From: Brevipalpus yothersi
Lineage: Eukaryota > Arthropoda > Arachnida > Trombidiformes > Tenuipalpidae
Direction: 5' to 3'
DNA: 64,000 nt
Assembly: GCA_003956705.1 (NCBI GenBank)
Contig: QZCP01000205.1
Coordinates: 1-64,000, forward strand
A program made the translations under genes and the position numbers. The stretch's first letter is position 1. Each line of letters begins with the position of its first letter. The notes beneath the pieces were generated by a model. That model did not search any database. It saw nothing but the letters and a program-made list of their open reading frames with translations, and had not been told where the DNA came from. Shown one piece after another: positions 55,390 through 64,000 of the stretch.

Positions 55390-56175
55390 TCCTTCCTCCT
55401 TCTCACTCTGATTTTCTTACTACGAAAGCAATTCTCAATGATCTTGTGAAGAAACTCAGCCAATTCATCAACGAATGTGAAGATGCAGGAAACTTTCGAG
55501 AGCATCTTCCAGTGATGACATGTTTGTTGCTCCCTTCTCTTTCTCTATCCTCTTGTTGCCAGGGGAGAAAAGGGTTCAGATTGATGATAATCATGTGGAT
55601 GAAGGAAAAATAGATGGATTAGAGGCGAAGATAATTAGAGTAAGTGTGTGAGTGAGGATTTCATTGTGGAAACGATGATCGTATTGACAAACGCAATGTA
55701 TGTAAAAAAAAGTAAGTAAGCGTAAGGAGGAGAGAAAAAGAGGTTTTGGTGGTCAGCCCTGATCGTCTGTGTTTGTCTTTGGCTTTCGATGAGCATTCAA
55801 TATTGAAAGACATTTCATTTGATGAAAAACATTTGATGAGGTAGCTTCCCGAGTACAAAATCGATTGAAGAATGACGATCACTGATAAATCATCATATTG
55901 ATGTTTAACTTGGGTAGATCTGAACTGAAAGGAAGAATTTTCTATCTATCTATCATGTCTCACTATCTATCAATTGAATTCATCCCGATGAGACCATATT
56001 CATCGCTTATCAGTCCCCATAACAATAGACGTTCAGAAAAACTACAGAGGAATTTGTCTGATAGTATTGGGCCCCTGATTCACGTAACAAATGAAAAAAG
56101 TGATAACCTCAAGATAGAGGATTATGAAAGAGATGATGATTGTGGCTATGAGTTGTTTGATTAATTAATTACTGA

Positions 56176-56177
<2 letters not shown>

Positions 56178-56222
<45 letters not shown>
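56178..56222. repeat. (CT)n microsatellite
   Basis: Uninterrupted CT run of about 44 bp. Confidence 0.95.
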
Positions 56223-56225
<3 letters not shown>

Positions 56226-58030
56226 CTGAGATTTGGAATATATACATGTATATATTCACACACAATCATGAAAAGCTACTTATAGGGTTGCGTGTACAGC
56301 CTCATATTCACCCCTCTCATCACTTAATTAGATTTTCTCTCTCTCTCTCTCTCTCTCTCAATCATCTGTCAAAGAAACAAGAGTTCCAATTCAGTCCCAA
56401 AGAATGATGACTCATTTGACGGAAGCAAAATTCTGAATCGTTTATTTCTCCCCCACTCATAGCCCACAGTGAAAAGAGGTGAGAAAAAAGTACCTGAAAT
56501 GTTGACCCGTACAAAAAGAGTACAGTATCAATAAATTTGAATAGTATCAAAAAGAGTAAGCAAAATCAAGAAAGACAGACAGACAGATAACGAGAATTAT
56601 TCGTGTGTGAAATATTCTGGGGATCACAAAAAAATGCTTTTAACATCATTTGATAAGGCCGAAAGCAAAATCATATCCTTTTCTTCCTCTCGCGCTCATG
56701 AAATATATTCCTCCACATTATCTCTTTGTCATCATCCCGAAAAAATTTTTCTCTCTCTCCTCTCTCCACAATCGATCGATCGAGGTACACATGGCTCAGG
56801 TCAACCTCTGGCCTTGCGAATCGACCTCGCCCGTCTGATATACTACCACTAATATTTTCGGGAATACATTGCAGGAAGGAAACTTTCTCTCTCTCTCTCT
56901 TACTTTTGCTCTTGCTCTTGCCTCGAGCTGAAGCAATGTTTCAATAGTGGCGCTGCAATCGGTGGTGTTTACCAGCAGTAAAGAGAGAGGTTTTCGCTTC
57001 TCTCTCTCTCTTGTCTCTCTCTTTTTAAGCGAAAGATTCGTGCTTGATGACTCATCGTATGACTTGATCAAGTTGACTTAATTTGGTTAAAAACAAGTGA
57101 TGAACAAAATATATATGTATACATGTACACCATACCATTTGTTAATACACTTTAATTGGGAGAGAAAATTAATATCATTCTCGTACTGATGAGTTTATTT
57201 GATTATATGAACTGATGAATAATATCTAACTAATTAAATGTGAAAAAATATATAACATTTATATATATTACACCCAATGTGATCCAGCAATTAAGGTGCC
57301 ATCCAACAGTGTTTGTGTGTGTATGTGTATGTGTGTGTATTTTTTTGTATGTGAACACTCTTACTTTTGGTGAGAAAGGAAATAATTGATAGAGAGAAGA
57401 GAGAGAAAGTGATCTCTTTTTTCGCAAATATATATGTATATTTATATTATTATTTTGCTCAATATTGTATGAATGTTTTTCTCAGGTCCACATTTCTCTC
57501 TCTCTTCCCGATCAATCCTTACTTTCTCTCTCTCTCTCTCTCTCTCTCTTCACTACACCTTTGGCCTTTGTTTTCTTGACTTATATTTTCACTTTTCTTT
57601 TCCCGGATTGATATATACAAATATTTTGCCTCTCGGGTGATCATTTTTGTGTGTCAATGATCATACCCATTAATTATCAAAGATCAACTGTTTTGCTGCC
57701 TGTCCGCTTGATCTTTTGATACATTCTCTCTCTCTCACCACCAATCTCTCTCCTATTGGTCATCTCACATTCGTCATCCGGTCGTTACTGTGACTATCAT
57801 TCTATCTCTCTCTCAACACTTTTGATCGGAATTGCCTCATCGTTCATAAAACGAGACGATTACTTCATCACCATCATCATCTCGGCATCAGCTTTGGTAC
57901 CTCTCTCTCTCCCCAGTCTTGCCTTGTTTTTTTTCCTTGTTTTTGCTTCTTACTTCGTTTACTTCTTCTCCTTTTTCTTTTTTGATTTCGTGATTGTTCC
58001 ATCCATCAGCCACCAGTGGCAGTAATACGT

Positions 58031-59167
58031 ATGAGTTCGATTATGAAGATGACTTCTTCATCATCATCTCGAGAGTGTACCCTGAGGAAGCCGACCTCAT
58101 TGGATCTGAGCAGTGGACGTCGTACTGTTAAGCGTCCACTTCACACTCAGCTGCTCGAATCGCCCGATTTAAAGCGTATCGGTATTACCTCTCCCGATAT
58201 GGAAAAGCTTATCATGACCATGTCGTCTCCATTGCCAAAGTTAAATAATCTTTTGCCATTCAGTGGACTTACACCCTGTGATACACCCATTGGAGATGGG
58301 GTCAAATGTGAATCGAGAGAAGGCCTCCATTCAATATCTCATCCGTTGTCCCACCATGATCATCATCATTCAACACTTTCCATTGTTAGACAGCCACCCC
58401 ATCAGCAGCATCCTTTACCTCTGGTTGTCGAGTCAAGAGATATTTCACCATCCTCATCAACCTCTTCCTCTATCGGCTCATCATCTAAGGTGATAGTTGC
58501 CGATAATCATCAGCGGGAAAATGTGATAACAACAGCAAACAGTATAGCATCCGCTGGAGCGGGAATCGATGTGATATCTTCCACAAATGGTAACCTCAAG
58601 AACAGTCCTCATCACATCGCTTTATCTTCCTCATCTGTAATAAGCAACTTATCAAGCAGAAGTTTTCTTCCCAATTCAACTACTCTGGTCAAGGTCAATT
58701 GTGACTCTGACTCCTCATCTGTTAGTCCATCATCTTTTTCAAGCAGTCAAGTCTCGAAAAGTACTCCTAGTAAAACTGGTGAAAGTGAGAAAACTTATCG
58801 TAAACCAAGTTCGAAAGAGATTGACAGCAAAGATATATCCAACGATGAGAAGATGAAATTGGAAAGAAAACGTGAGCGTAACAGGCAAGCCGCGGCAAAG
58901 TGTCGAAATAAAAAGATTCAGAGAATCAATGAATTAGAAGCTCAAAAGACTGAACTTACCGTTGAGAAGGAAAAGTTGCTAAAAAGAATTTCCGAAGTTA
59001 ACGATCAAATCGATAGTCTTCAGAAGTGTTTGAGAGATCATGTTAAAAGCAATTGTAGTCTACGGACTCCTCATTTTGGTAATCCTGTGCTGTCTAACAG
59101 TAAAAAAATTGTTACTTCTCCGACAGCTCTTCTCAACTCAACCACCATTCTAACACCTCTAAAATGA
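58031..59167 (+). CDS. Jun: Jun-like bZIP transcription factor (AP-1 subunit)
   Basis: Intronless, 378 residues from ATG 58031; the GTG at 58016 is not used. AP-1 proteins bind TGACTCA-type sites as dimers. Near the N-terminus TLRKPTSLDL resembles the Jun delta (JNK docking) motif, and LLESPDLKRIGITSPDMEKLI carries two Ser-Pro or Ser-Pro-like sites aligned with the JNK-phosphorylated Ser63/Ser73 of human Jun. The middle is Ser-rich and low in structure. At about residues 277-300 the basic region reads ERKRERNRQAAAKCRNKK, with the N-x-x-A-A-x-x-C-R signature and the redox-sensitive Cys. The zipper follows with leucines at heptad spacing L-L-L-V-L. DHVKSNC matches the Jun HVNSGC end. About 40 extra residues follow the zipper. 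An upstream coding exon cannot be excluded. Confidence 0.9.
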   Translation: MSSIMKMTSSSSSRECTLRKPTSLDLSSGRRTVKRPLHTQLLESPDLKRIGITSPDMEKLIMTMSSPLPKLNNLLPFSGLTPCDTPIGDGVKCESREGLHSISHPLSHHDHHHSTLSIVRQPPHQQHPLPLVVESRDISPSSSTSSSIGSSSKVIVADNHQRENVITTANSIASAGAGIDVISSTNGNLKNSPHHIALSSSSVISNLSSRSFLPNSTTLVKVNCDSDSSSVSPSSFSSSQVSKSTPSKTGESEKTYRKPSSKEIDSKDISNDEKMKLERKRERNRQAAAKCRNKKIQRINELEAQKTELTVEKEKLLKRISEVNDQIDSLQKCLRDHVKSNCSLRTPHFGNPVLSNSKKIVTSPTALLNSTTILTPLK

Positions 59168-60699
59168 TTCAAAGATCAAATATCTTTTTATTTTTCGAAC
59201 CATCATTGTGTGTTTGTGAAAATGTTAGATGCAATCCACAATCTAACTTAAAATACCAGACTAACCAAGCATCAACAATCAATGAATGCAATTTACTATT
59301 GTCAATTACCATTGAATGTCATTGAATATATGAATAACTTAATTTTGTACAACATCTGACATCCTCAAATCCCATTATCCTAGACTTATGCAATGAGCAT
59401 TGGCTAGTCCTCTATTTTTTTGGCTTTTTTCAAATCATACGATTCCACTGGGCAATACGTTCATGAGATAAAATTTCATTTCTTCATTAAATCTTCATGC
59501 CTAATCACTTTGTTTTCAACAATTTCAACTTGCTTCCATTCTACTTTCAACATTTTCTCTTTCTCTCTTCCCATCTACGAATAAGCATAAATCTCTCACA
59601 TGACATCACGAGTCCTTTTACGTACAATTGTTATATCAAATCATGATAACACGCGATACGGCGTTACCGTCCACAATCCTATCATTTTCATTGGTAAAAG
59701 AACGGATTCTGTATGTAAGGAATATCTACATTTTCGCTGCCAAATCCATCTTCGCTAACCTTAAGATTCGAAACAAAACTCTGTTTACTTTTTTTTCTCT
59801 CTTTTTCATTTACATCGCATACGTAAATGAGAATTTGATCATGAATTTGAGCCAATCAATCAGCTGCCTACCAGATGATTTCGGTCCAGAAAAGTAGGAA
59901 TTCTCTGACACAGCTTATCCTTGACTTTGATTTATACTGAATGATGAATGTTGATTCGTGAAAAAAATGTATGCCATGTTGCCAGCAAGTCTATTCTTGC
60001 CAAGAGAGGGGCTTCTCCCAAATCACTGATCTTTTCCAATGTCAAGCGCGACATACCTCTCACTCTCTCACAGATTTCGATTTAAATAACTCATCGCACA
60101 GGATAGAGAGTGAGAACGAGAGAAAAACCTCCCCTCATCAGCGGATGAGAAACCAAAAATAAAATGAACAAAGTTCACTGAAATCAAGATAATCAAAACA
60201 ATTGAGAAATATCTCATAATTTCTGATCAGAAACTTTTCATGAGAAAAGTTCGCCAACTATTCCGGCTTCATTATGAGTTTGAGCAGTTCTTTGAGCTCA
60301 TTTGATTCTGGTTGCTTCAATGGTGGCTTTCAGATCAATTACTTTCGGAAAAATCACTAGTTCTAAGATAGATCTATTTCCATAAGACATCTTACCATGA
60401 AATTCGTAGAATTTTCGCTTAGAAAAATTTTTAATCAATTGAAAAACCGCTTTATCACGAGCTTAATATCGAAGCTGAATATATTGCGAACTGCCAAAAG
60501 TATGGCCTTGCAAGTAGTGCCATCTATCAAACCATGAGGACTCATGAACTTCTACATGTTGTCTACATGAAAATAAAAGTGATGAAATTAATTTTCCTAA
60601 AAAAATGCTTTACAACATGTGAAAGTGGTGATTAAATTTGATTTGATTGCTGATTGAGTGGCCAGTTGACTGGTGAGTGTGGTAAAATTGTGACCGGAA
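59168..60699. other. Jun 3' region and XPC upstream region
   Basis: 1.5 kb; no gene seen. Short frames on the plus strand have no domain and poor coding character. Confidence 0.6.
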
Positions 60700-63081
60700 A
60701 TGGGTCGAAAAAAAGTGAAGAAAGAGGATTCTGATTCCGAATCGGAAGATGATTGGGAAGAAGTTGAGGAGGCTAAAGTTGAAGAATCGATCGATCTGGA
60801 CGATTATCATCCTGAATTGCCGAAGGAAGGAGTTGAAATTGTGGTTGCCGAAGGACCGCAACTTTTTAACAAGAAAAAGAAAGGCAAAAAGAAGGTCAAT
60901 GTAGATGAGATTATCCGGCAACAATTGAACCGGATGAAGAGGGAACTTCAAGTCGAAATGCACAAGACCAACATATTATGCCTTATTGCTCGAGGATTTT
61001 ATCTCAATAATCTCACCTATGATAAAAGTCTTCTGTCACTAGCCTTGTCCTACCTCACCGATTTTACTTTTGATTTGAAAAATGTGAAACTATTGTTTCT
61101 TCGACAATTTAGTGATTGGTTTGCTAATTGGTTTTCGTTGGCAAAAAAGACCAGATCGAAAGTTGATCTCCTGGAATCTTTATCCCGCTCATTTGAATCA
61201 CGTATTGCAACTCATCCTCTCGAATATTGTCTCATGTTTCTCATCCTTTTACGAACTTATTCGCCAAGAATACAGTGTAGACTTTGTTGTTCTTTCAATC
61301 CTATTCCAATCAAATGTGATAGACTTGTACTCAGTGATAAGCAGAAAAATCGTTCTTCCAAAAACGATGACGATGGTACAGATGATACAGAGAAGCTCGG
61401 AAAAAGTTCTGATAGCAAGAAAGGACCTAAAAGTAAATCAAATAATGATTGTAAACCTTCTACCAGTAAAGCAAAAGATTCTGACATCGAGTCAGATGAT
61501 GAAGTCACTCCAAAAACAAGTAAGAAGACTTCTAAAACTGCCAAAAAAAAGAAAGAACGAAGCGAAGTGAGCTACATTAAACCTTCTGAAGCTGGTGTGA
61601 ACACAAGATCCAGAAGATGCAAATCTCTGGCCTCAATAGTCGAGATTTCCGATGATGATTCCGCTCCTGAGACATCGAAAAAAGTTCTATCCTCTAAGAA
61701 AGCTCCAGCTCAAGCTACAAAAGGTAGAAAAGGGCGGAAGAAGAAAGATGATAGTGATGAAGAATGCGAAGAGGAAAAGGATCTCAAAAAAACACCCAAA
61801 AATGCATATCAAACTCCAAAAACAAGAAGAGGACAGAAACGGAAAGAAATCAGTGATGAAGAATACAATGAGGAAGAGGATCTTAAAAAAGCATCAACTT
61901 CTAAAAAGCCGAAAAAGGGAACCAAATCAAAAGAAAGTCCCAAAAAATTGATCTCAAGTAGTGATGATGATATTCAAGTTCTCAGTACTTGTGAATTTGA
62001 TGATCATTTGGAATGCTGGATCGAAATTTACGTTGATACAGAGGAAAGATGGGTTTGTCTTGTGCCTTCCGAAAAAATTTTCGATTCACCTAAAGAGGTC
62101 GAAAAGTTCACCGTTCATCCTCTCATCTATGTTGTTGCATATGATAACTTCAATCATTTAAAAGATTTGACTCAAAGGTATTCGTCAGAGTATGGAAGCT
62201 GTAAATTCAGAAGGGCCAGAGTTGAAGAAATATGGTGGAAAGATGCTTTGTCTCCTTTCCGTTCAAAGAGTCGAACAAAGCAAGAACGCAAAGAAGATGA
62301 GGAAATAAACGAAGAGTTCGCTCGACGTCCCATGCCTCAAAGTCTCAGCGATTTTAAAAATCATCCCCTTTACATTCTACAGAAGCATTTACTCAAATAC
62401 GAGGTTATTTATCCTCCAAATGCTCCACCCGTTGGTCATTTTCGAGGTGAAGCTGTGTATGCACGAGAATGCGTAAGAGATGTCCATTCCCGAGACTATT
62501 GGATACGTCATGCTCGCGTCGTTCGTCCAAATGAAGAGCCTTATAAAATAACCACAAGAAAGAAGAAGTGGGACAAGAATCTGGGTGGCTTCCTGCATGA
62601 TCTACCTCAAGAGCTTTTCGGAGAATGGCAAACTGGACCATATGTCCCCCCTGTAGCTAAAGATGGTAAAGTACCACGAAATCAGTTCGGCAACGTAGAA
62701 CTTTTCCAGCCTTGCATGTTGCCAATTGGTTGTGTTCATCTCAAGCTACCTGGCCTTGCCAGAGTTGCAAACAAATTGAAAATTGATTGTGTTCCAGCGG
62801 TGGTAGGCTTCGATCAGAGTCGAGCTGGTGCCCATCCAGTAGTCGATGGATTCGTTGTATGTGAAGAGTTCAAAGATATTCTGATTGCTGCATGGGATGA
62901 AGAGCAAGCAAATGCCAAAGCTAGAGACCAAAGCCGTCGTGAAAAGAGAGTTCTTTACAATTGGAGAAGATTGATCAAAGGATTGTTGATTAGAGAGCAA
63001 CTCAAAGAAAAATATAAAATGGAGATGGAAGACGATCAACCTTCTCGACCGATGGCAGTTGAAACAAACGGTGATTCGTAA
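60700..63081 (+). CDS. XPC: XPC/Rad4 DNA damage recognition protein
   Basis: Single exon, 793 residues (human XPC about 940). XPC, with RAD23 and centrin, recognises helix-distorting lesions in global-genome nucleotide excision repair and recruits TFIIH. Residues 1-80 are acidic then basic. The transglutaminase-like domain is split, as in all XPC proteins, by a long Ser/Lys/Asp-rich insert (about residues 215-430). After it come CWIEIYVDTEERWVCLVPS and WWKDALSPF. The beta-hairpin domains follow: BHD1 about 543-600 (FKNHPLYILQKHLLKYEVIYP, GEAVYARECV, HSRDYW), BHD2 about 602-655, BHD3 about 665-740 (GKVPRNQFGNVELFQP, MLPIGCVHL, GFVVCEEFKD). The start has no competing upstream ATG. A likely AATAAA signal is at 63207-63212. 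Confidence 0.96.
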   Translation: MGRKKVKKEDSDSESEDDWEEVEEAKVEESIDLDDYHPELPKEGVEIVVAEGPQLFNKKKKGKKKVNVDEIIRQQLNRMKRELQVEMHKTNILCLIARGFYLNNLTYDKSLLSLALSYLTDFTFDLKNVKLLFLRQFSDWFANWFSLAKKTRSKVDLLESLSRSFESRIATHPLEYCLMFLILLRTYSPRIQCRLCCSFNPIPIKCDRLVLSDKQKNRSSKNDDDGTDDTEKLGKSSDSKKGPKSKSNNDCKPSTSKAKDSDIESDDEVTPKTSKKTSKTAKKKKERSEVSYIKPSEAGVNTRSRRCKSLASIVEISDDDSAPETSKKVLSSKKAPAQATKGRKGRKKKDDSDEECEEEKDLKKTPKNAYQTPKTRRGQKRKEISDEEYNEEEDLKKASTSKKPKKGTKSKESPKKLISSSDDDIQVLSTCEFDDHLECWIEIYVDTEERWVCLVPSEKIFDSPKEVEKFTVHPLIYVVAYDNFNHLKDLTQRYSSEYGSCKFRRARVEEIWWKDALSPFRSKSRTKQERKEDEEINEEFARRPMPQSLSDFKNHPLYILQKHLLKYEVIYPPNAPPVGHFRGEAVYARECVRDVHSRDYWIRHARVVRPNEEPYKITTRKKKWDKNLGGFLHDLPQELFGEWQTGPYVPPVAKDGKVPRNQFGNVELFQPCMLPIGCVHLKLPGLARVANKLKIDCVPAVVGFDQSRAGAHPVVDGFVVCEEFKDILIAAWDEEQANAKARDQSRREKRVLYNWRRLIKGLLIREQLKEKYKMEMEDDQPSRPMAVETNGDS

Positions 63082-63341
63082 CTTTTTTGCATCTATGAAT
63101 TGTTAATTCTGTGATAATTTTCATACTTTACTCGATTTTTGCATTTCAATCTGAAAAACCAATTTTGAATCTGAATTCCAAAGATTTGTTTCCTTTTTTA
63201 CTCGATAATAAAGTCAACTCAATGAGCTGTCCCACCCATTGATTGGTATTTTTTTATCGATGAAATATTCACGATACAGTCGGCCGCCTGTTGTTCAAAA
63301 GACGGCTCAATCTGTTCCATTAATAGATTCCTGATGGCCTT
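63082..63341. terminator. Convergent 3' region of XPC and the ABC transporter gene
   Basis: 260 bp separate the two stop codons. AATAAA at 63207-63212 serves XPC; no clear signal for the minus-strand gene was found. Confidence 0.5.
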
Positions 63342-64000
63342 TCAATTGTGTATACTTTTATGCAAAATGAAAAGAACCATACAAGAAAGAATAAAGATAT
63401 AGAGTAAAGAAATAGCAAGACTTTCGATTATGAGTAACTTTGAGAACGAGAAACCACGGATTAGGGAACTTCTCAGTCCAATAACTGGAGTTGTTAACGG
63501 AAGGAATTGTGAAAAAGTTTTTGTGTAATAAGGATGAGACTCTAAAGGAAGAGCACAACTCATGAGGGCAACAGCCAGATAAGATGTACTGACACCGATC
63601 AACAGGATCGATACCTCACTACGAAGAGCTGCAGCGATCATTTGACCGAAAATAATTCCCATCAAACCGATCAGAATGCCAATCGACCCACCGGCTATTG
63701 ATGAGCTACCCACTGGAAGACCAAGTATATACATGACACTGAACATGGCCAAAATGATCGATATTCCAACAAACGATCCATTGGTTATTATTTGAGCAGC
63801 GAAGAGATGATATGTTTTCAGGCCAGTTGCGACACATCTTTTCATCGTTTGATCTTTGAGCTCTTTCAACATCAAAAAGCCACCAGTAGTTATTGCTCCA
63901 CAAAATGCATTCGAAATGAAATAGCCAATTTCAGTGAAATAATTTTTATCAGGGGTTTCATCCTTCTTTTGTCCTATTACTGGATCCTCATATTCGAATG
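63342..64000 (-). CDS. ABC transporter, C-terminal ABC-2 type membrane domain (ABCG/ABCH-like), 5' end outside window
   Basis: The frame is open from the right edge to TGA at 63344-63342, 218 residues. It contains about five hydrophobic segments in the arrangement of an ABC-2 membrane domain. NAFCGAITTGGFLMLKELKDQ leads into a segment resembling the E-R-x-x-x-L-x-x-R...G loop region (TMKRCVATGLKTYHL), followed by membrane helices, a stretch SCALPLESHPYYTKTFSQFLP, and PVIGLRSSLIRGFS, which corresponds to the late conserved 'P....S.R....RG' motif of ABCG and ABCH half-transporters. The nucleotide-binding domain would lie further right. Assignment to G or H subfamily is not possible from this part. 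The tail is short (HKSIHN). Confidence 0.82.
   Translation of the reverse strand, partial: FEYEDPVIGQKKDETPDKNYFTEIGYFISNAFCGAITTGGFLMLKELKDQTMKRCVATGLKTYHLFAAQIITNGSFVGISIILAMFSVMYILGLPVGSSSIAGGSIGILIGLMGIIFGQMIAAALRSEVSILLIGVSTSYLAVALMSCALPLESHPYYTKTFSQFLPLTTPVIGLRSSLIRGFSFSKLLIIESLAISLLYIFILSCMVLFILHKSIHN

Larger units (their letters stand above)
55010..58030. other. VPS52-Jun intergenic region and Jun 5' leader, rich in microsatellites
   Basis: 3 kb without a supported gene. It holds several CT tracts (55211-55389 with the gap, 56178-56222, 56335-56359, 57524-57549) and a TG/TA-rich run at 57311-57345. One stretch, 55395-55530, reads FLTTKAILNDLVKKLSQFINE in one frame, but the frame depends on the CT tract and no domain is recognised. 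A long pyrimidine-rich leader precedes the Jun start. Confidence 0.55.

Noticed and set aside
57756..58025. ORF of 89 residues directly before the Jun gene
   Set aside because: Pyrimidine-rich leader sequence giving Ser/Phe-rich translation, no domain, and out of frame with the bZIP protein.
60610..60963. Minus-strand ORF of 117 residues across the XPC start
   Set aside because: Antisense of the acidic/basic N-terminus of XPC; Phe/Leu-rich artefact of Lys/Glu codons.

Overview
The window is eukaryotic nuclear DNA. It is AT-rich and uses short GT-AG introns, and it holds three animal housekeeping or regulatory genes: VPS52, a Jun-type bZIP gene and XPC/Rad4. It also carries many (CT)n tracts and one 54-base assembly gap. 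Long intron-free ORFs for VPS52, Jun and XPC, compact spacing and a truncated ABC-2 type transporter fit an arthropod with a compact genome, for example an acariform (spider-mite-like) mite. That assignment is inference; no species-specific marker is present.

Layout. 1-2.7 kb: the 5' part of a Ty3/Gypsy-class LTR retrotransposon on the minus strand (LTR, primer-binding site, five-copy 62-bp minisatellite in the leader, gag with zinc knuckle, protease, start of reverse transcriptase). 2.9-3.7 kb: a possible non-autonomous element with 13-bp terminal inverted repeats. 4.2-50.1 kb: a large tandem array of one fast-evolving F-box gene family. I label the loci FB1 to FB16 from left to right. Fourteen have a complete exon structure (FB1, FB3-FB12, FB14-FB16; FB3 has a nonsense codon), ψFB2 is a clear pseudogene, and ψFB13 plus further relics lie between them. 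40.3-41.2 kb: a five-exon CCCH zinc-finger gene with a ubiquitin-like tail, on the minus strand inside the array. 50.7-51.3 kb: a small two-exon secreted protein with Pro-Tyr/Pro-Val repeats. 53.0-55.0 kb: VPS52. 58.0-59.2 kb: Jun-like bZIP. 60.7-63.1 kb: XPC. 63.3-64.0 kb: 3' end of an ABC transporter, minus strand, running off the window.

F-box family. Each gene has exon 1 (about 60 codons, an F-box almost at the N-terminus), then usually a tiny exon of 21 nt (15, 16 or 9 nt in three members; fused to the last exon in FB7/FB8), then a last exon of about 330 codons with a conserved domain I do not recognise. In all 14 complete loci the proposed splice sites give a total coding length divisible by three. 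The likely role (inference from the F-box) is as substrate receptors of SCF ubiquitin ligases, with the variable C-terminal domain binding targets.

How the array grew. A block of roughly 15 kb (about 3.76-18.7 kb, FB1 to FB5) is repeated at about 27.1-50.6 kb (FB9 to FB16 plus the small secreted gene), in the same order and orientations including the inverted locus. The second copy carries insertions: the CCCH gene, FB14, an extra FB15/FB16 unit and a GC-rich piece at 32.2 kb. FB7/FB8 are a younger 2.4-kb tandem pair. FB15 looks like a recombinant between two subfamilies. A palindromic TCACGTGA-type E-box sits about 115-180 bp upstream of most start codons.
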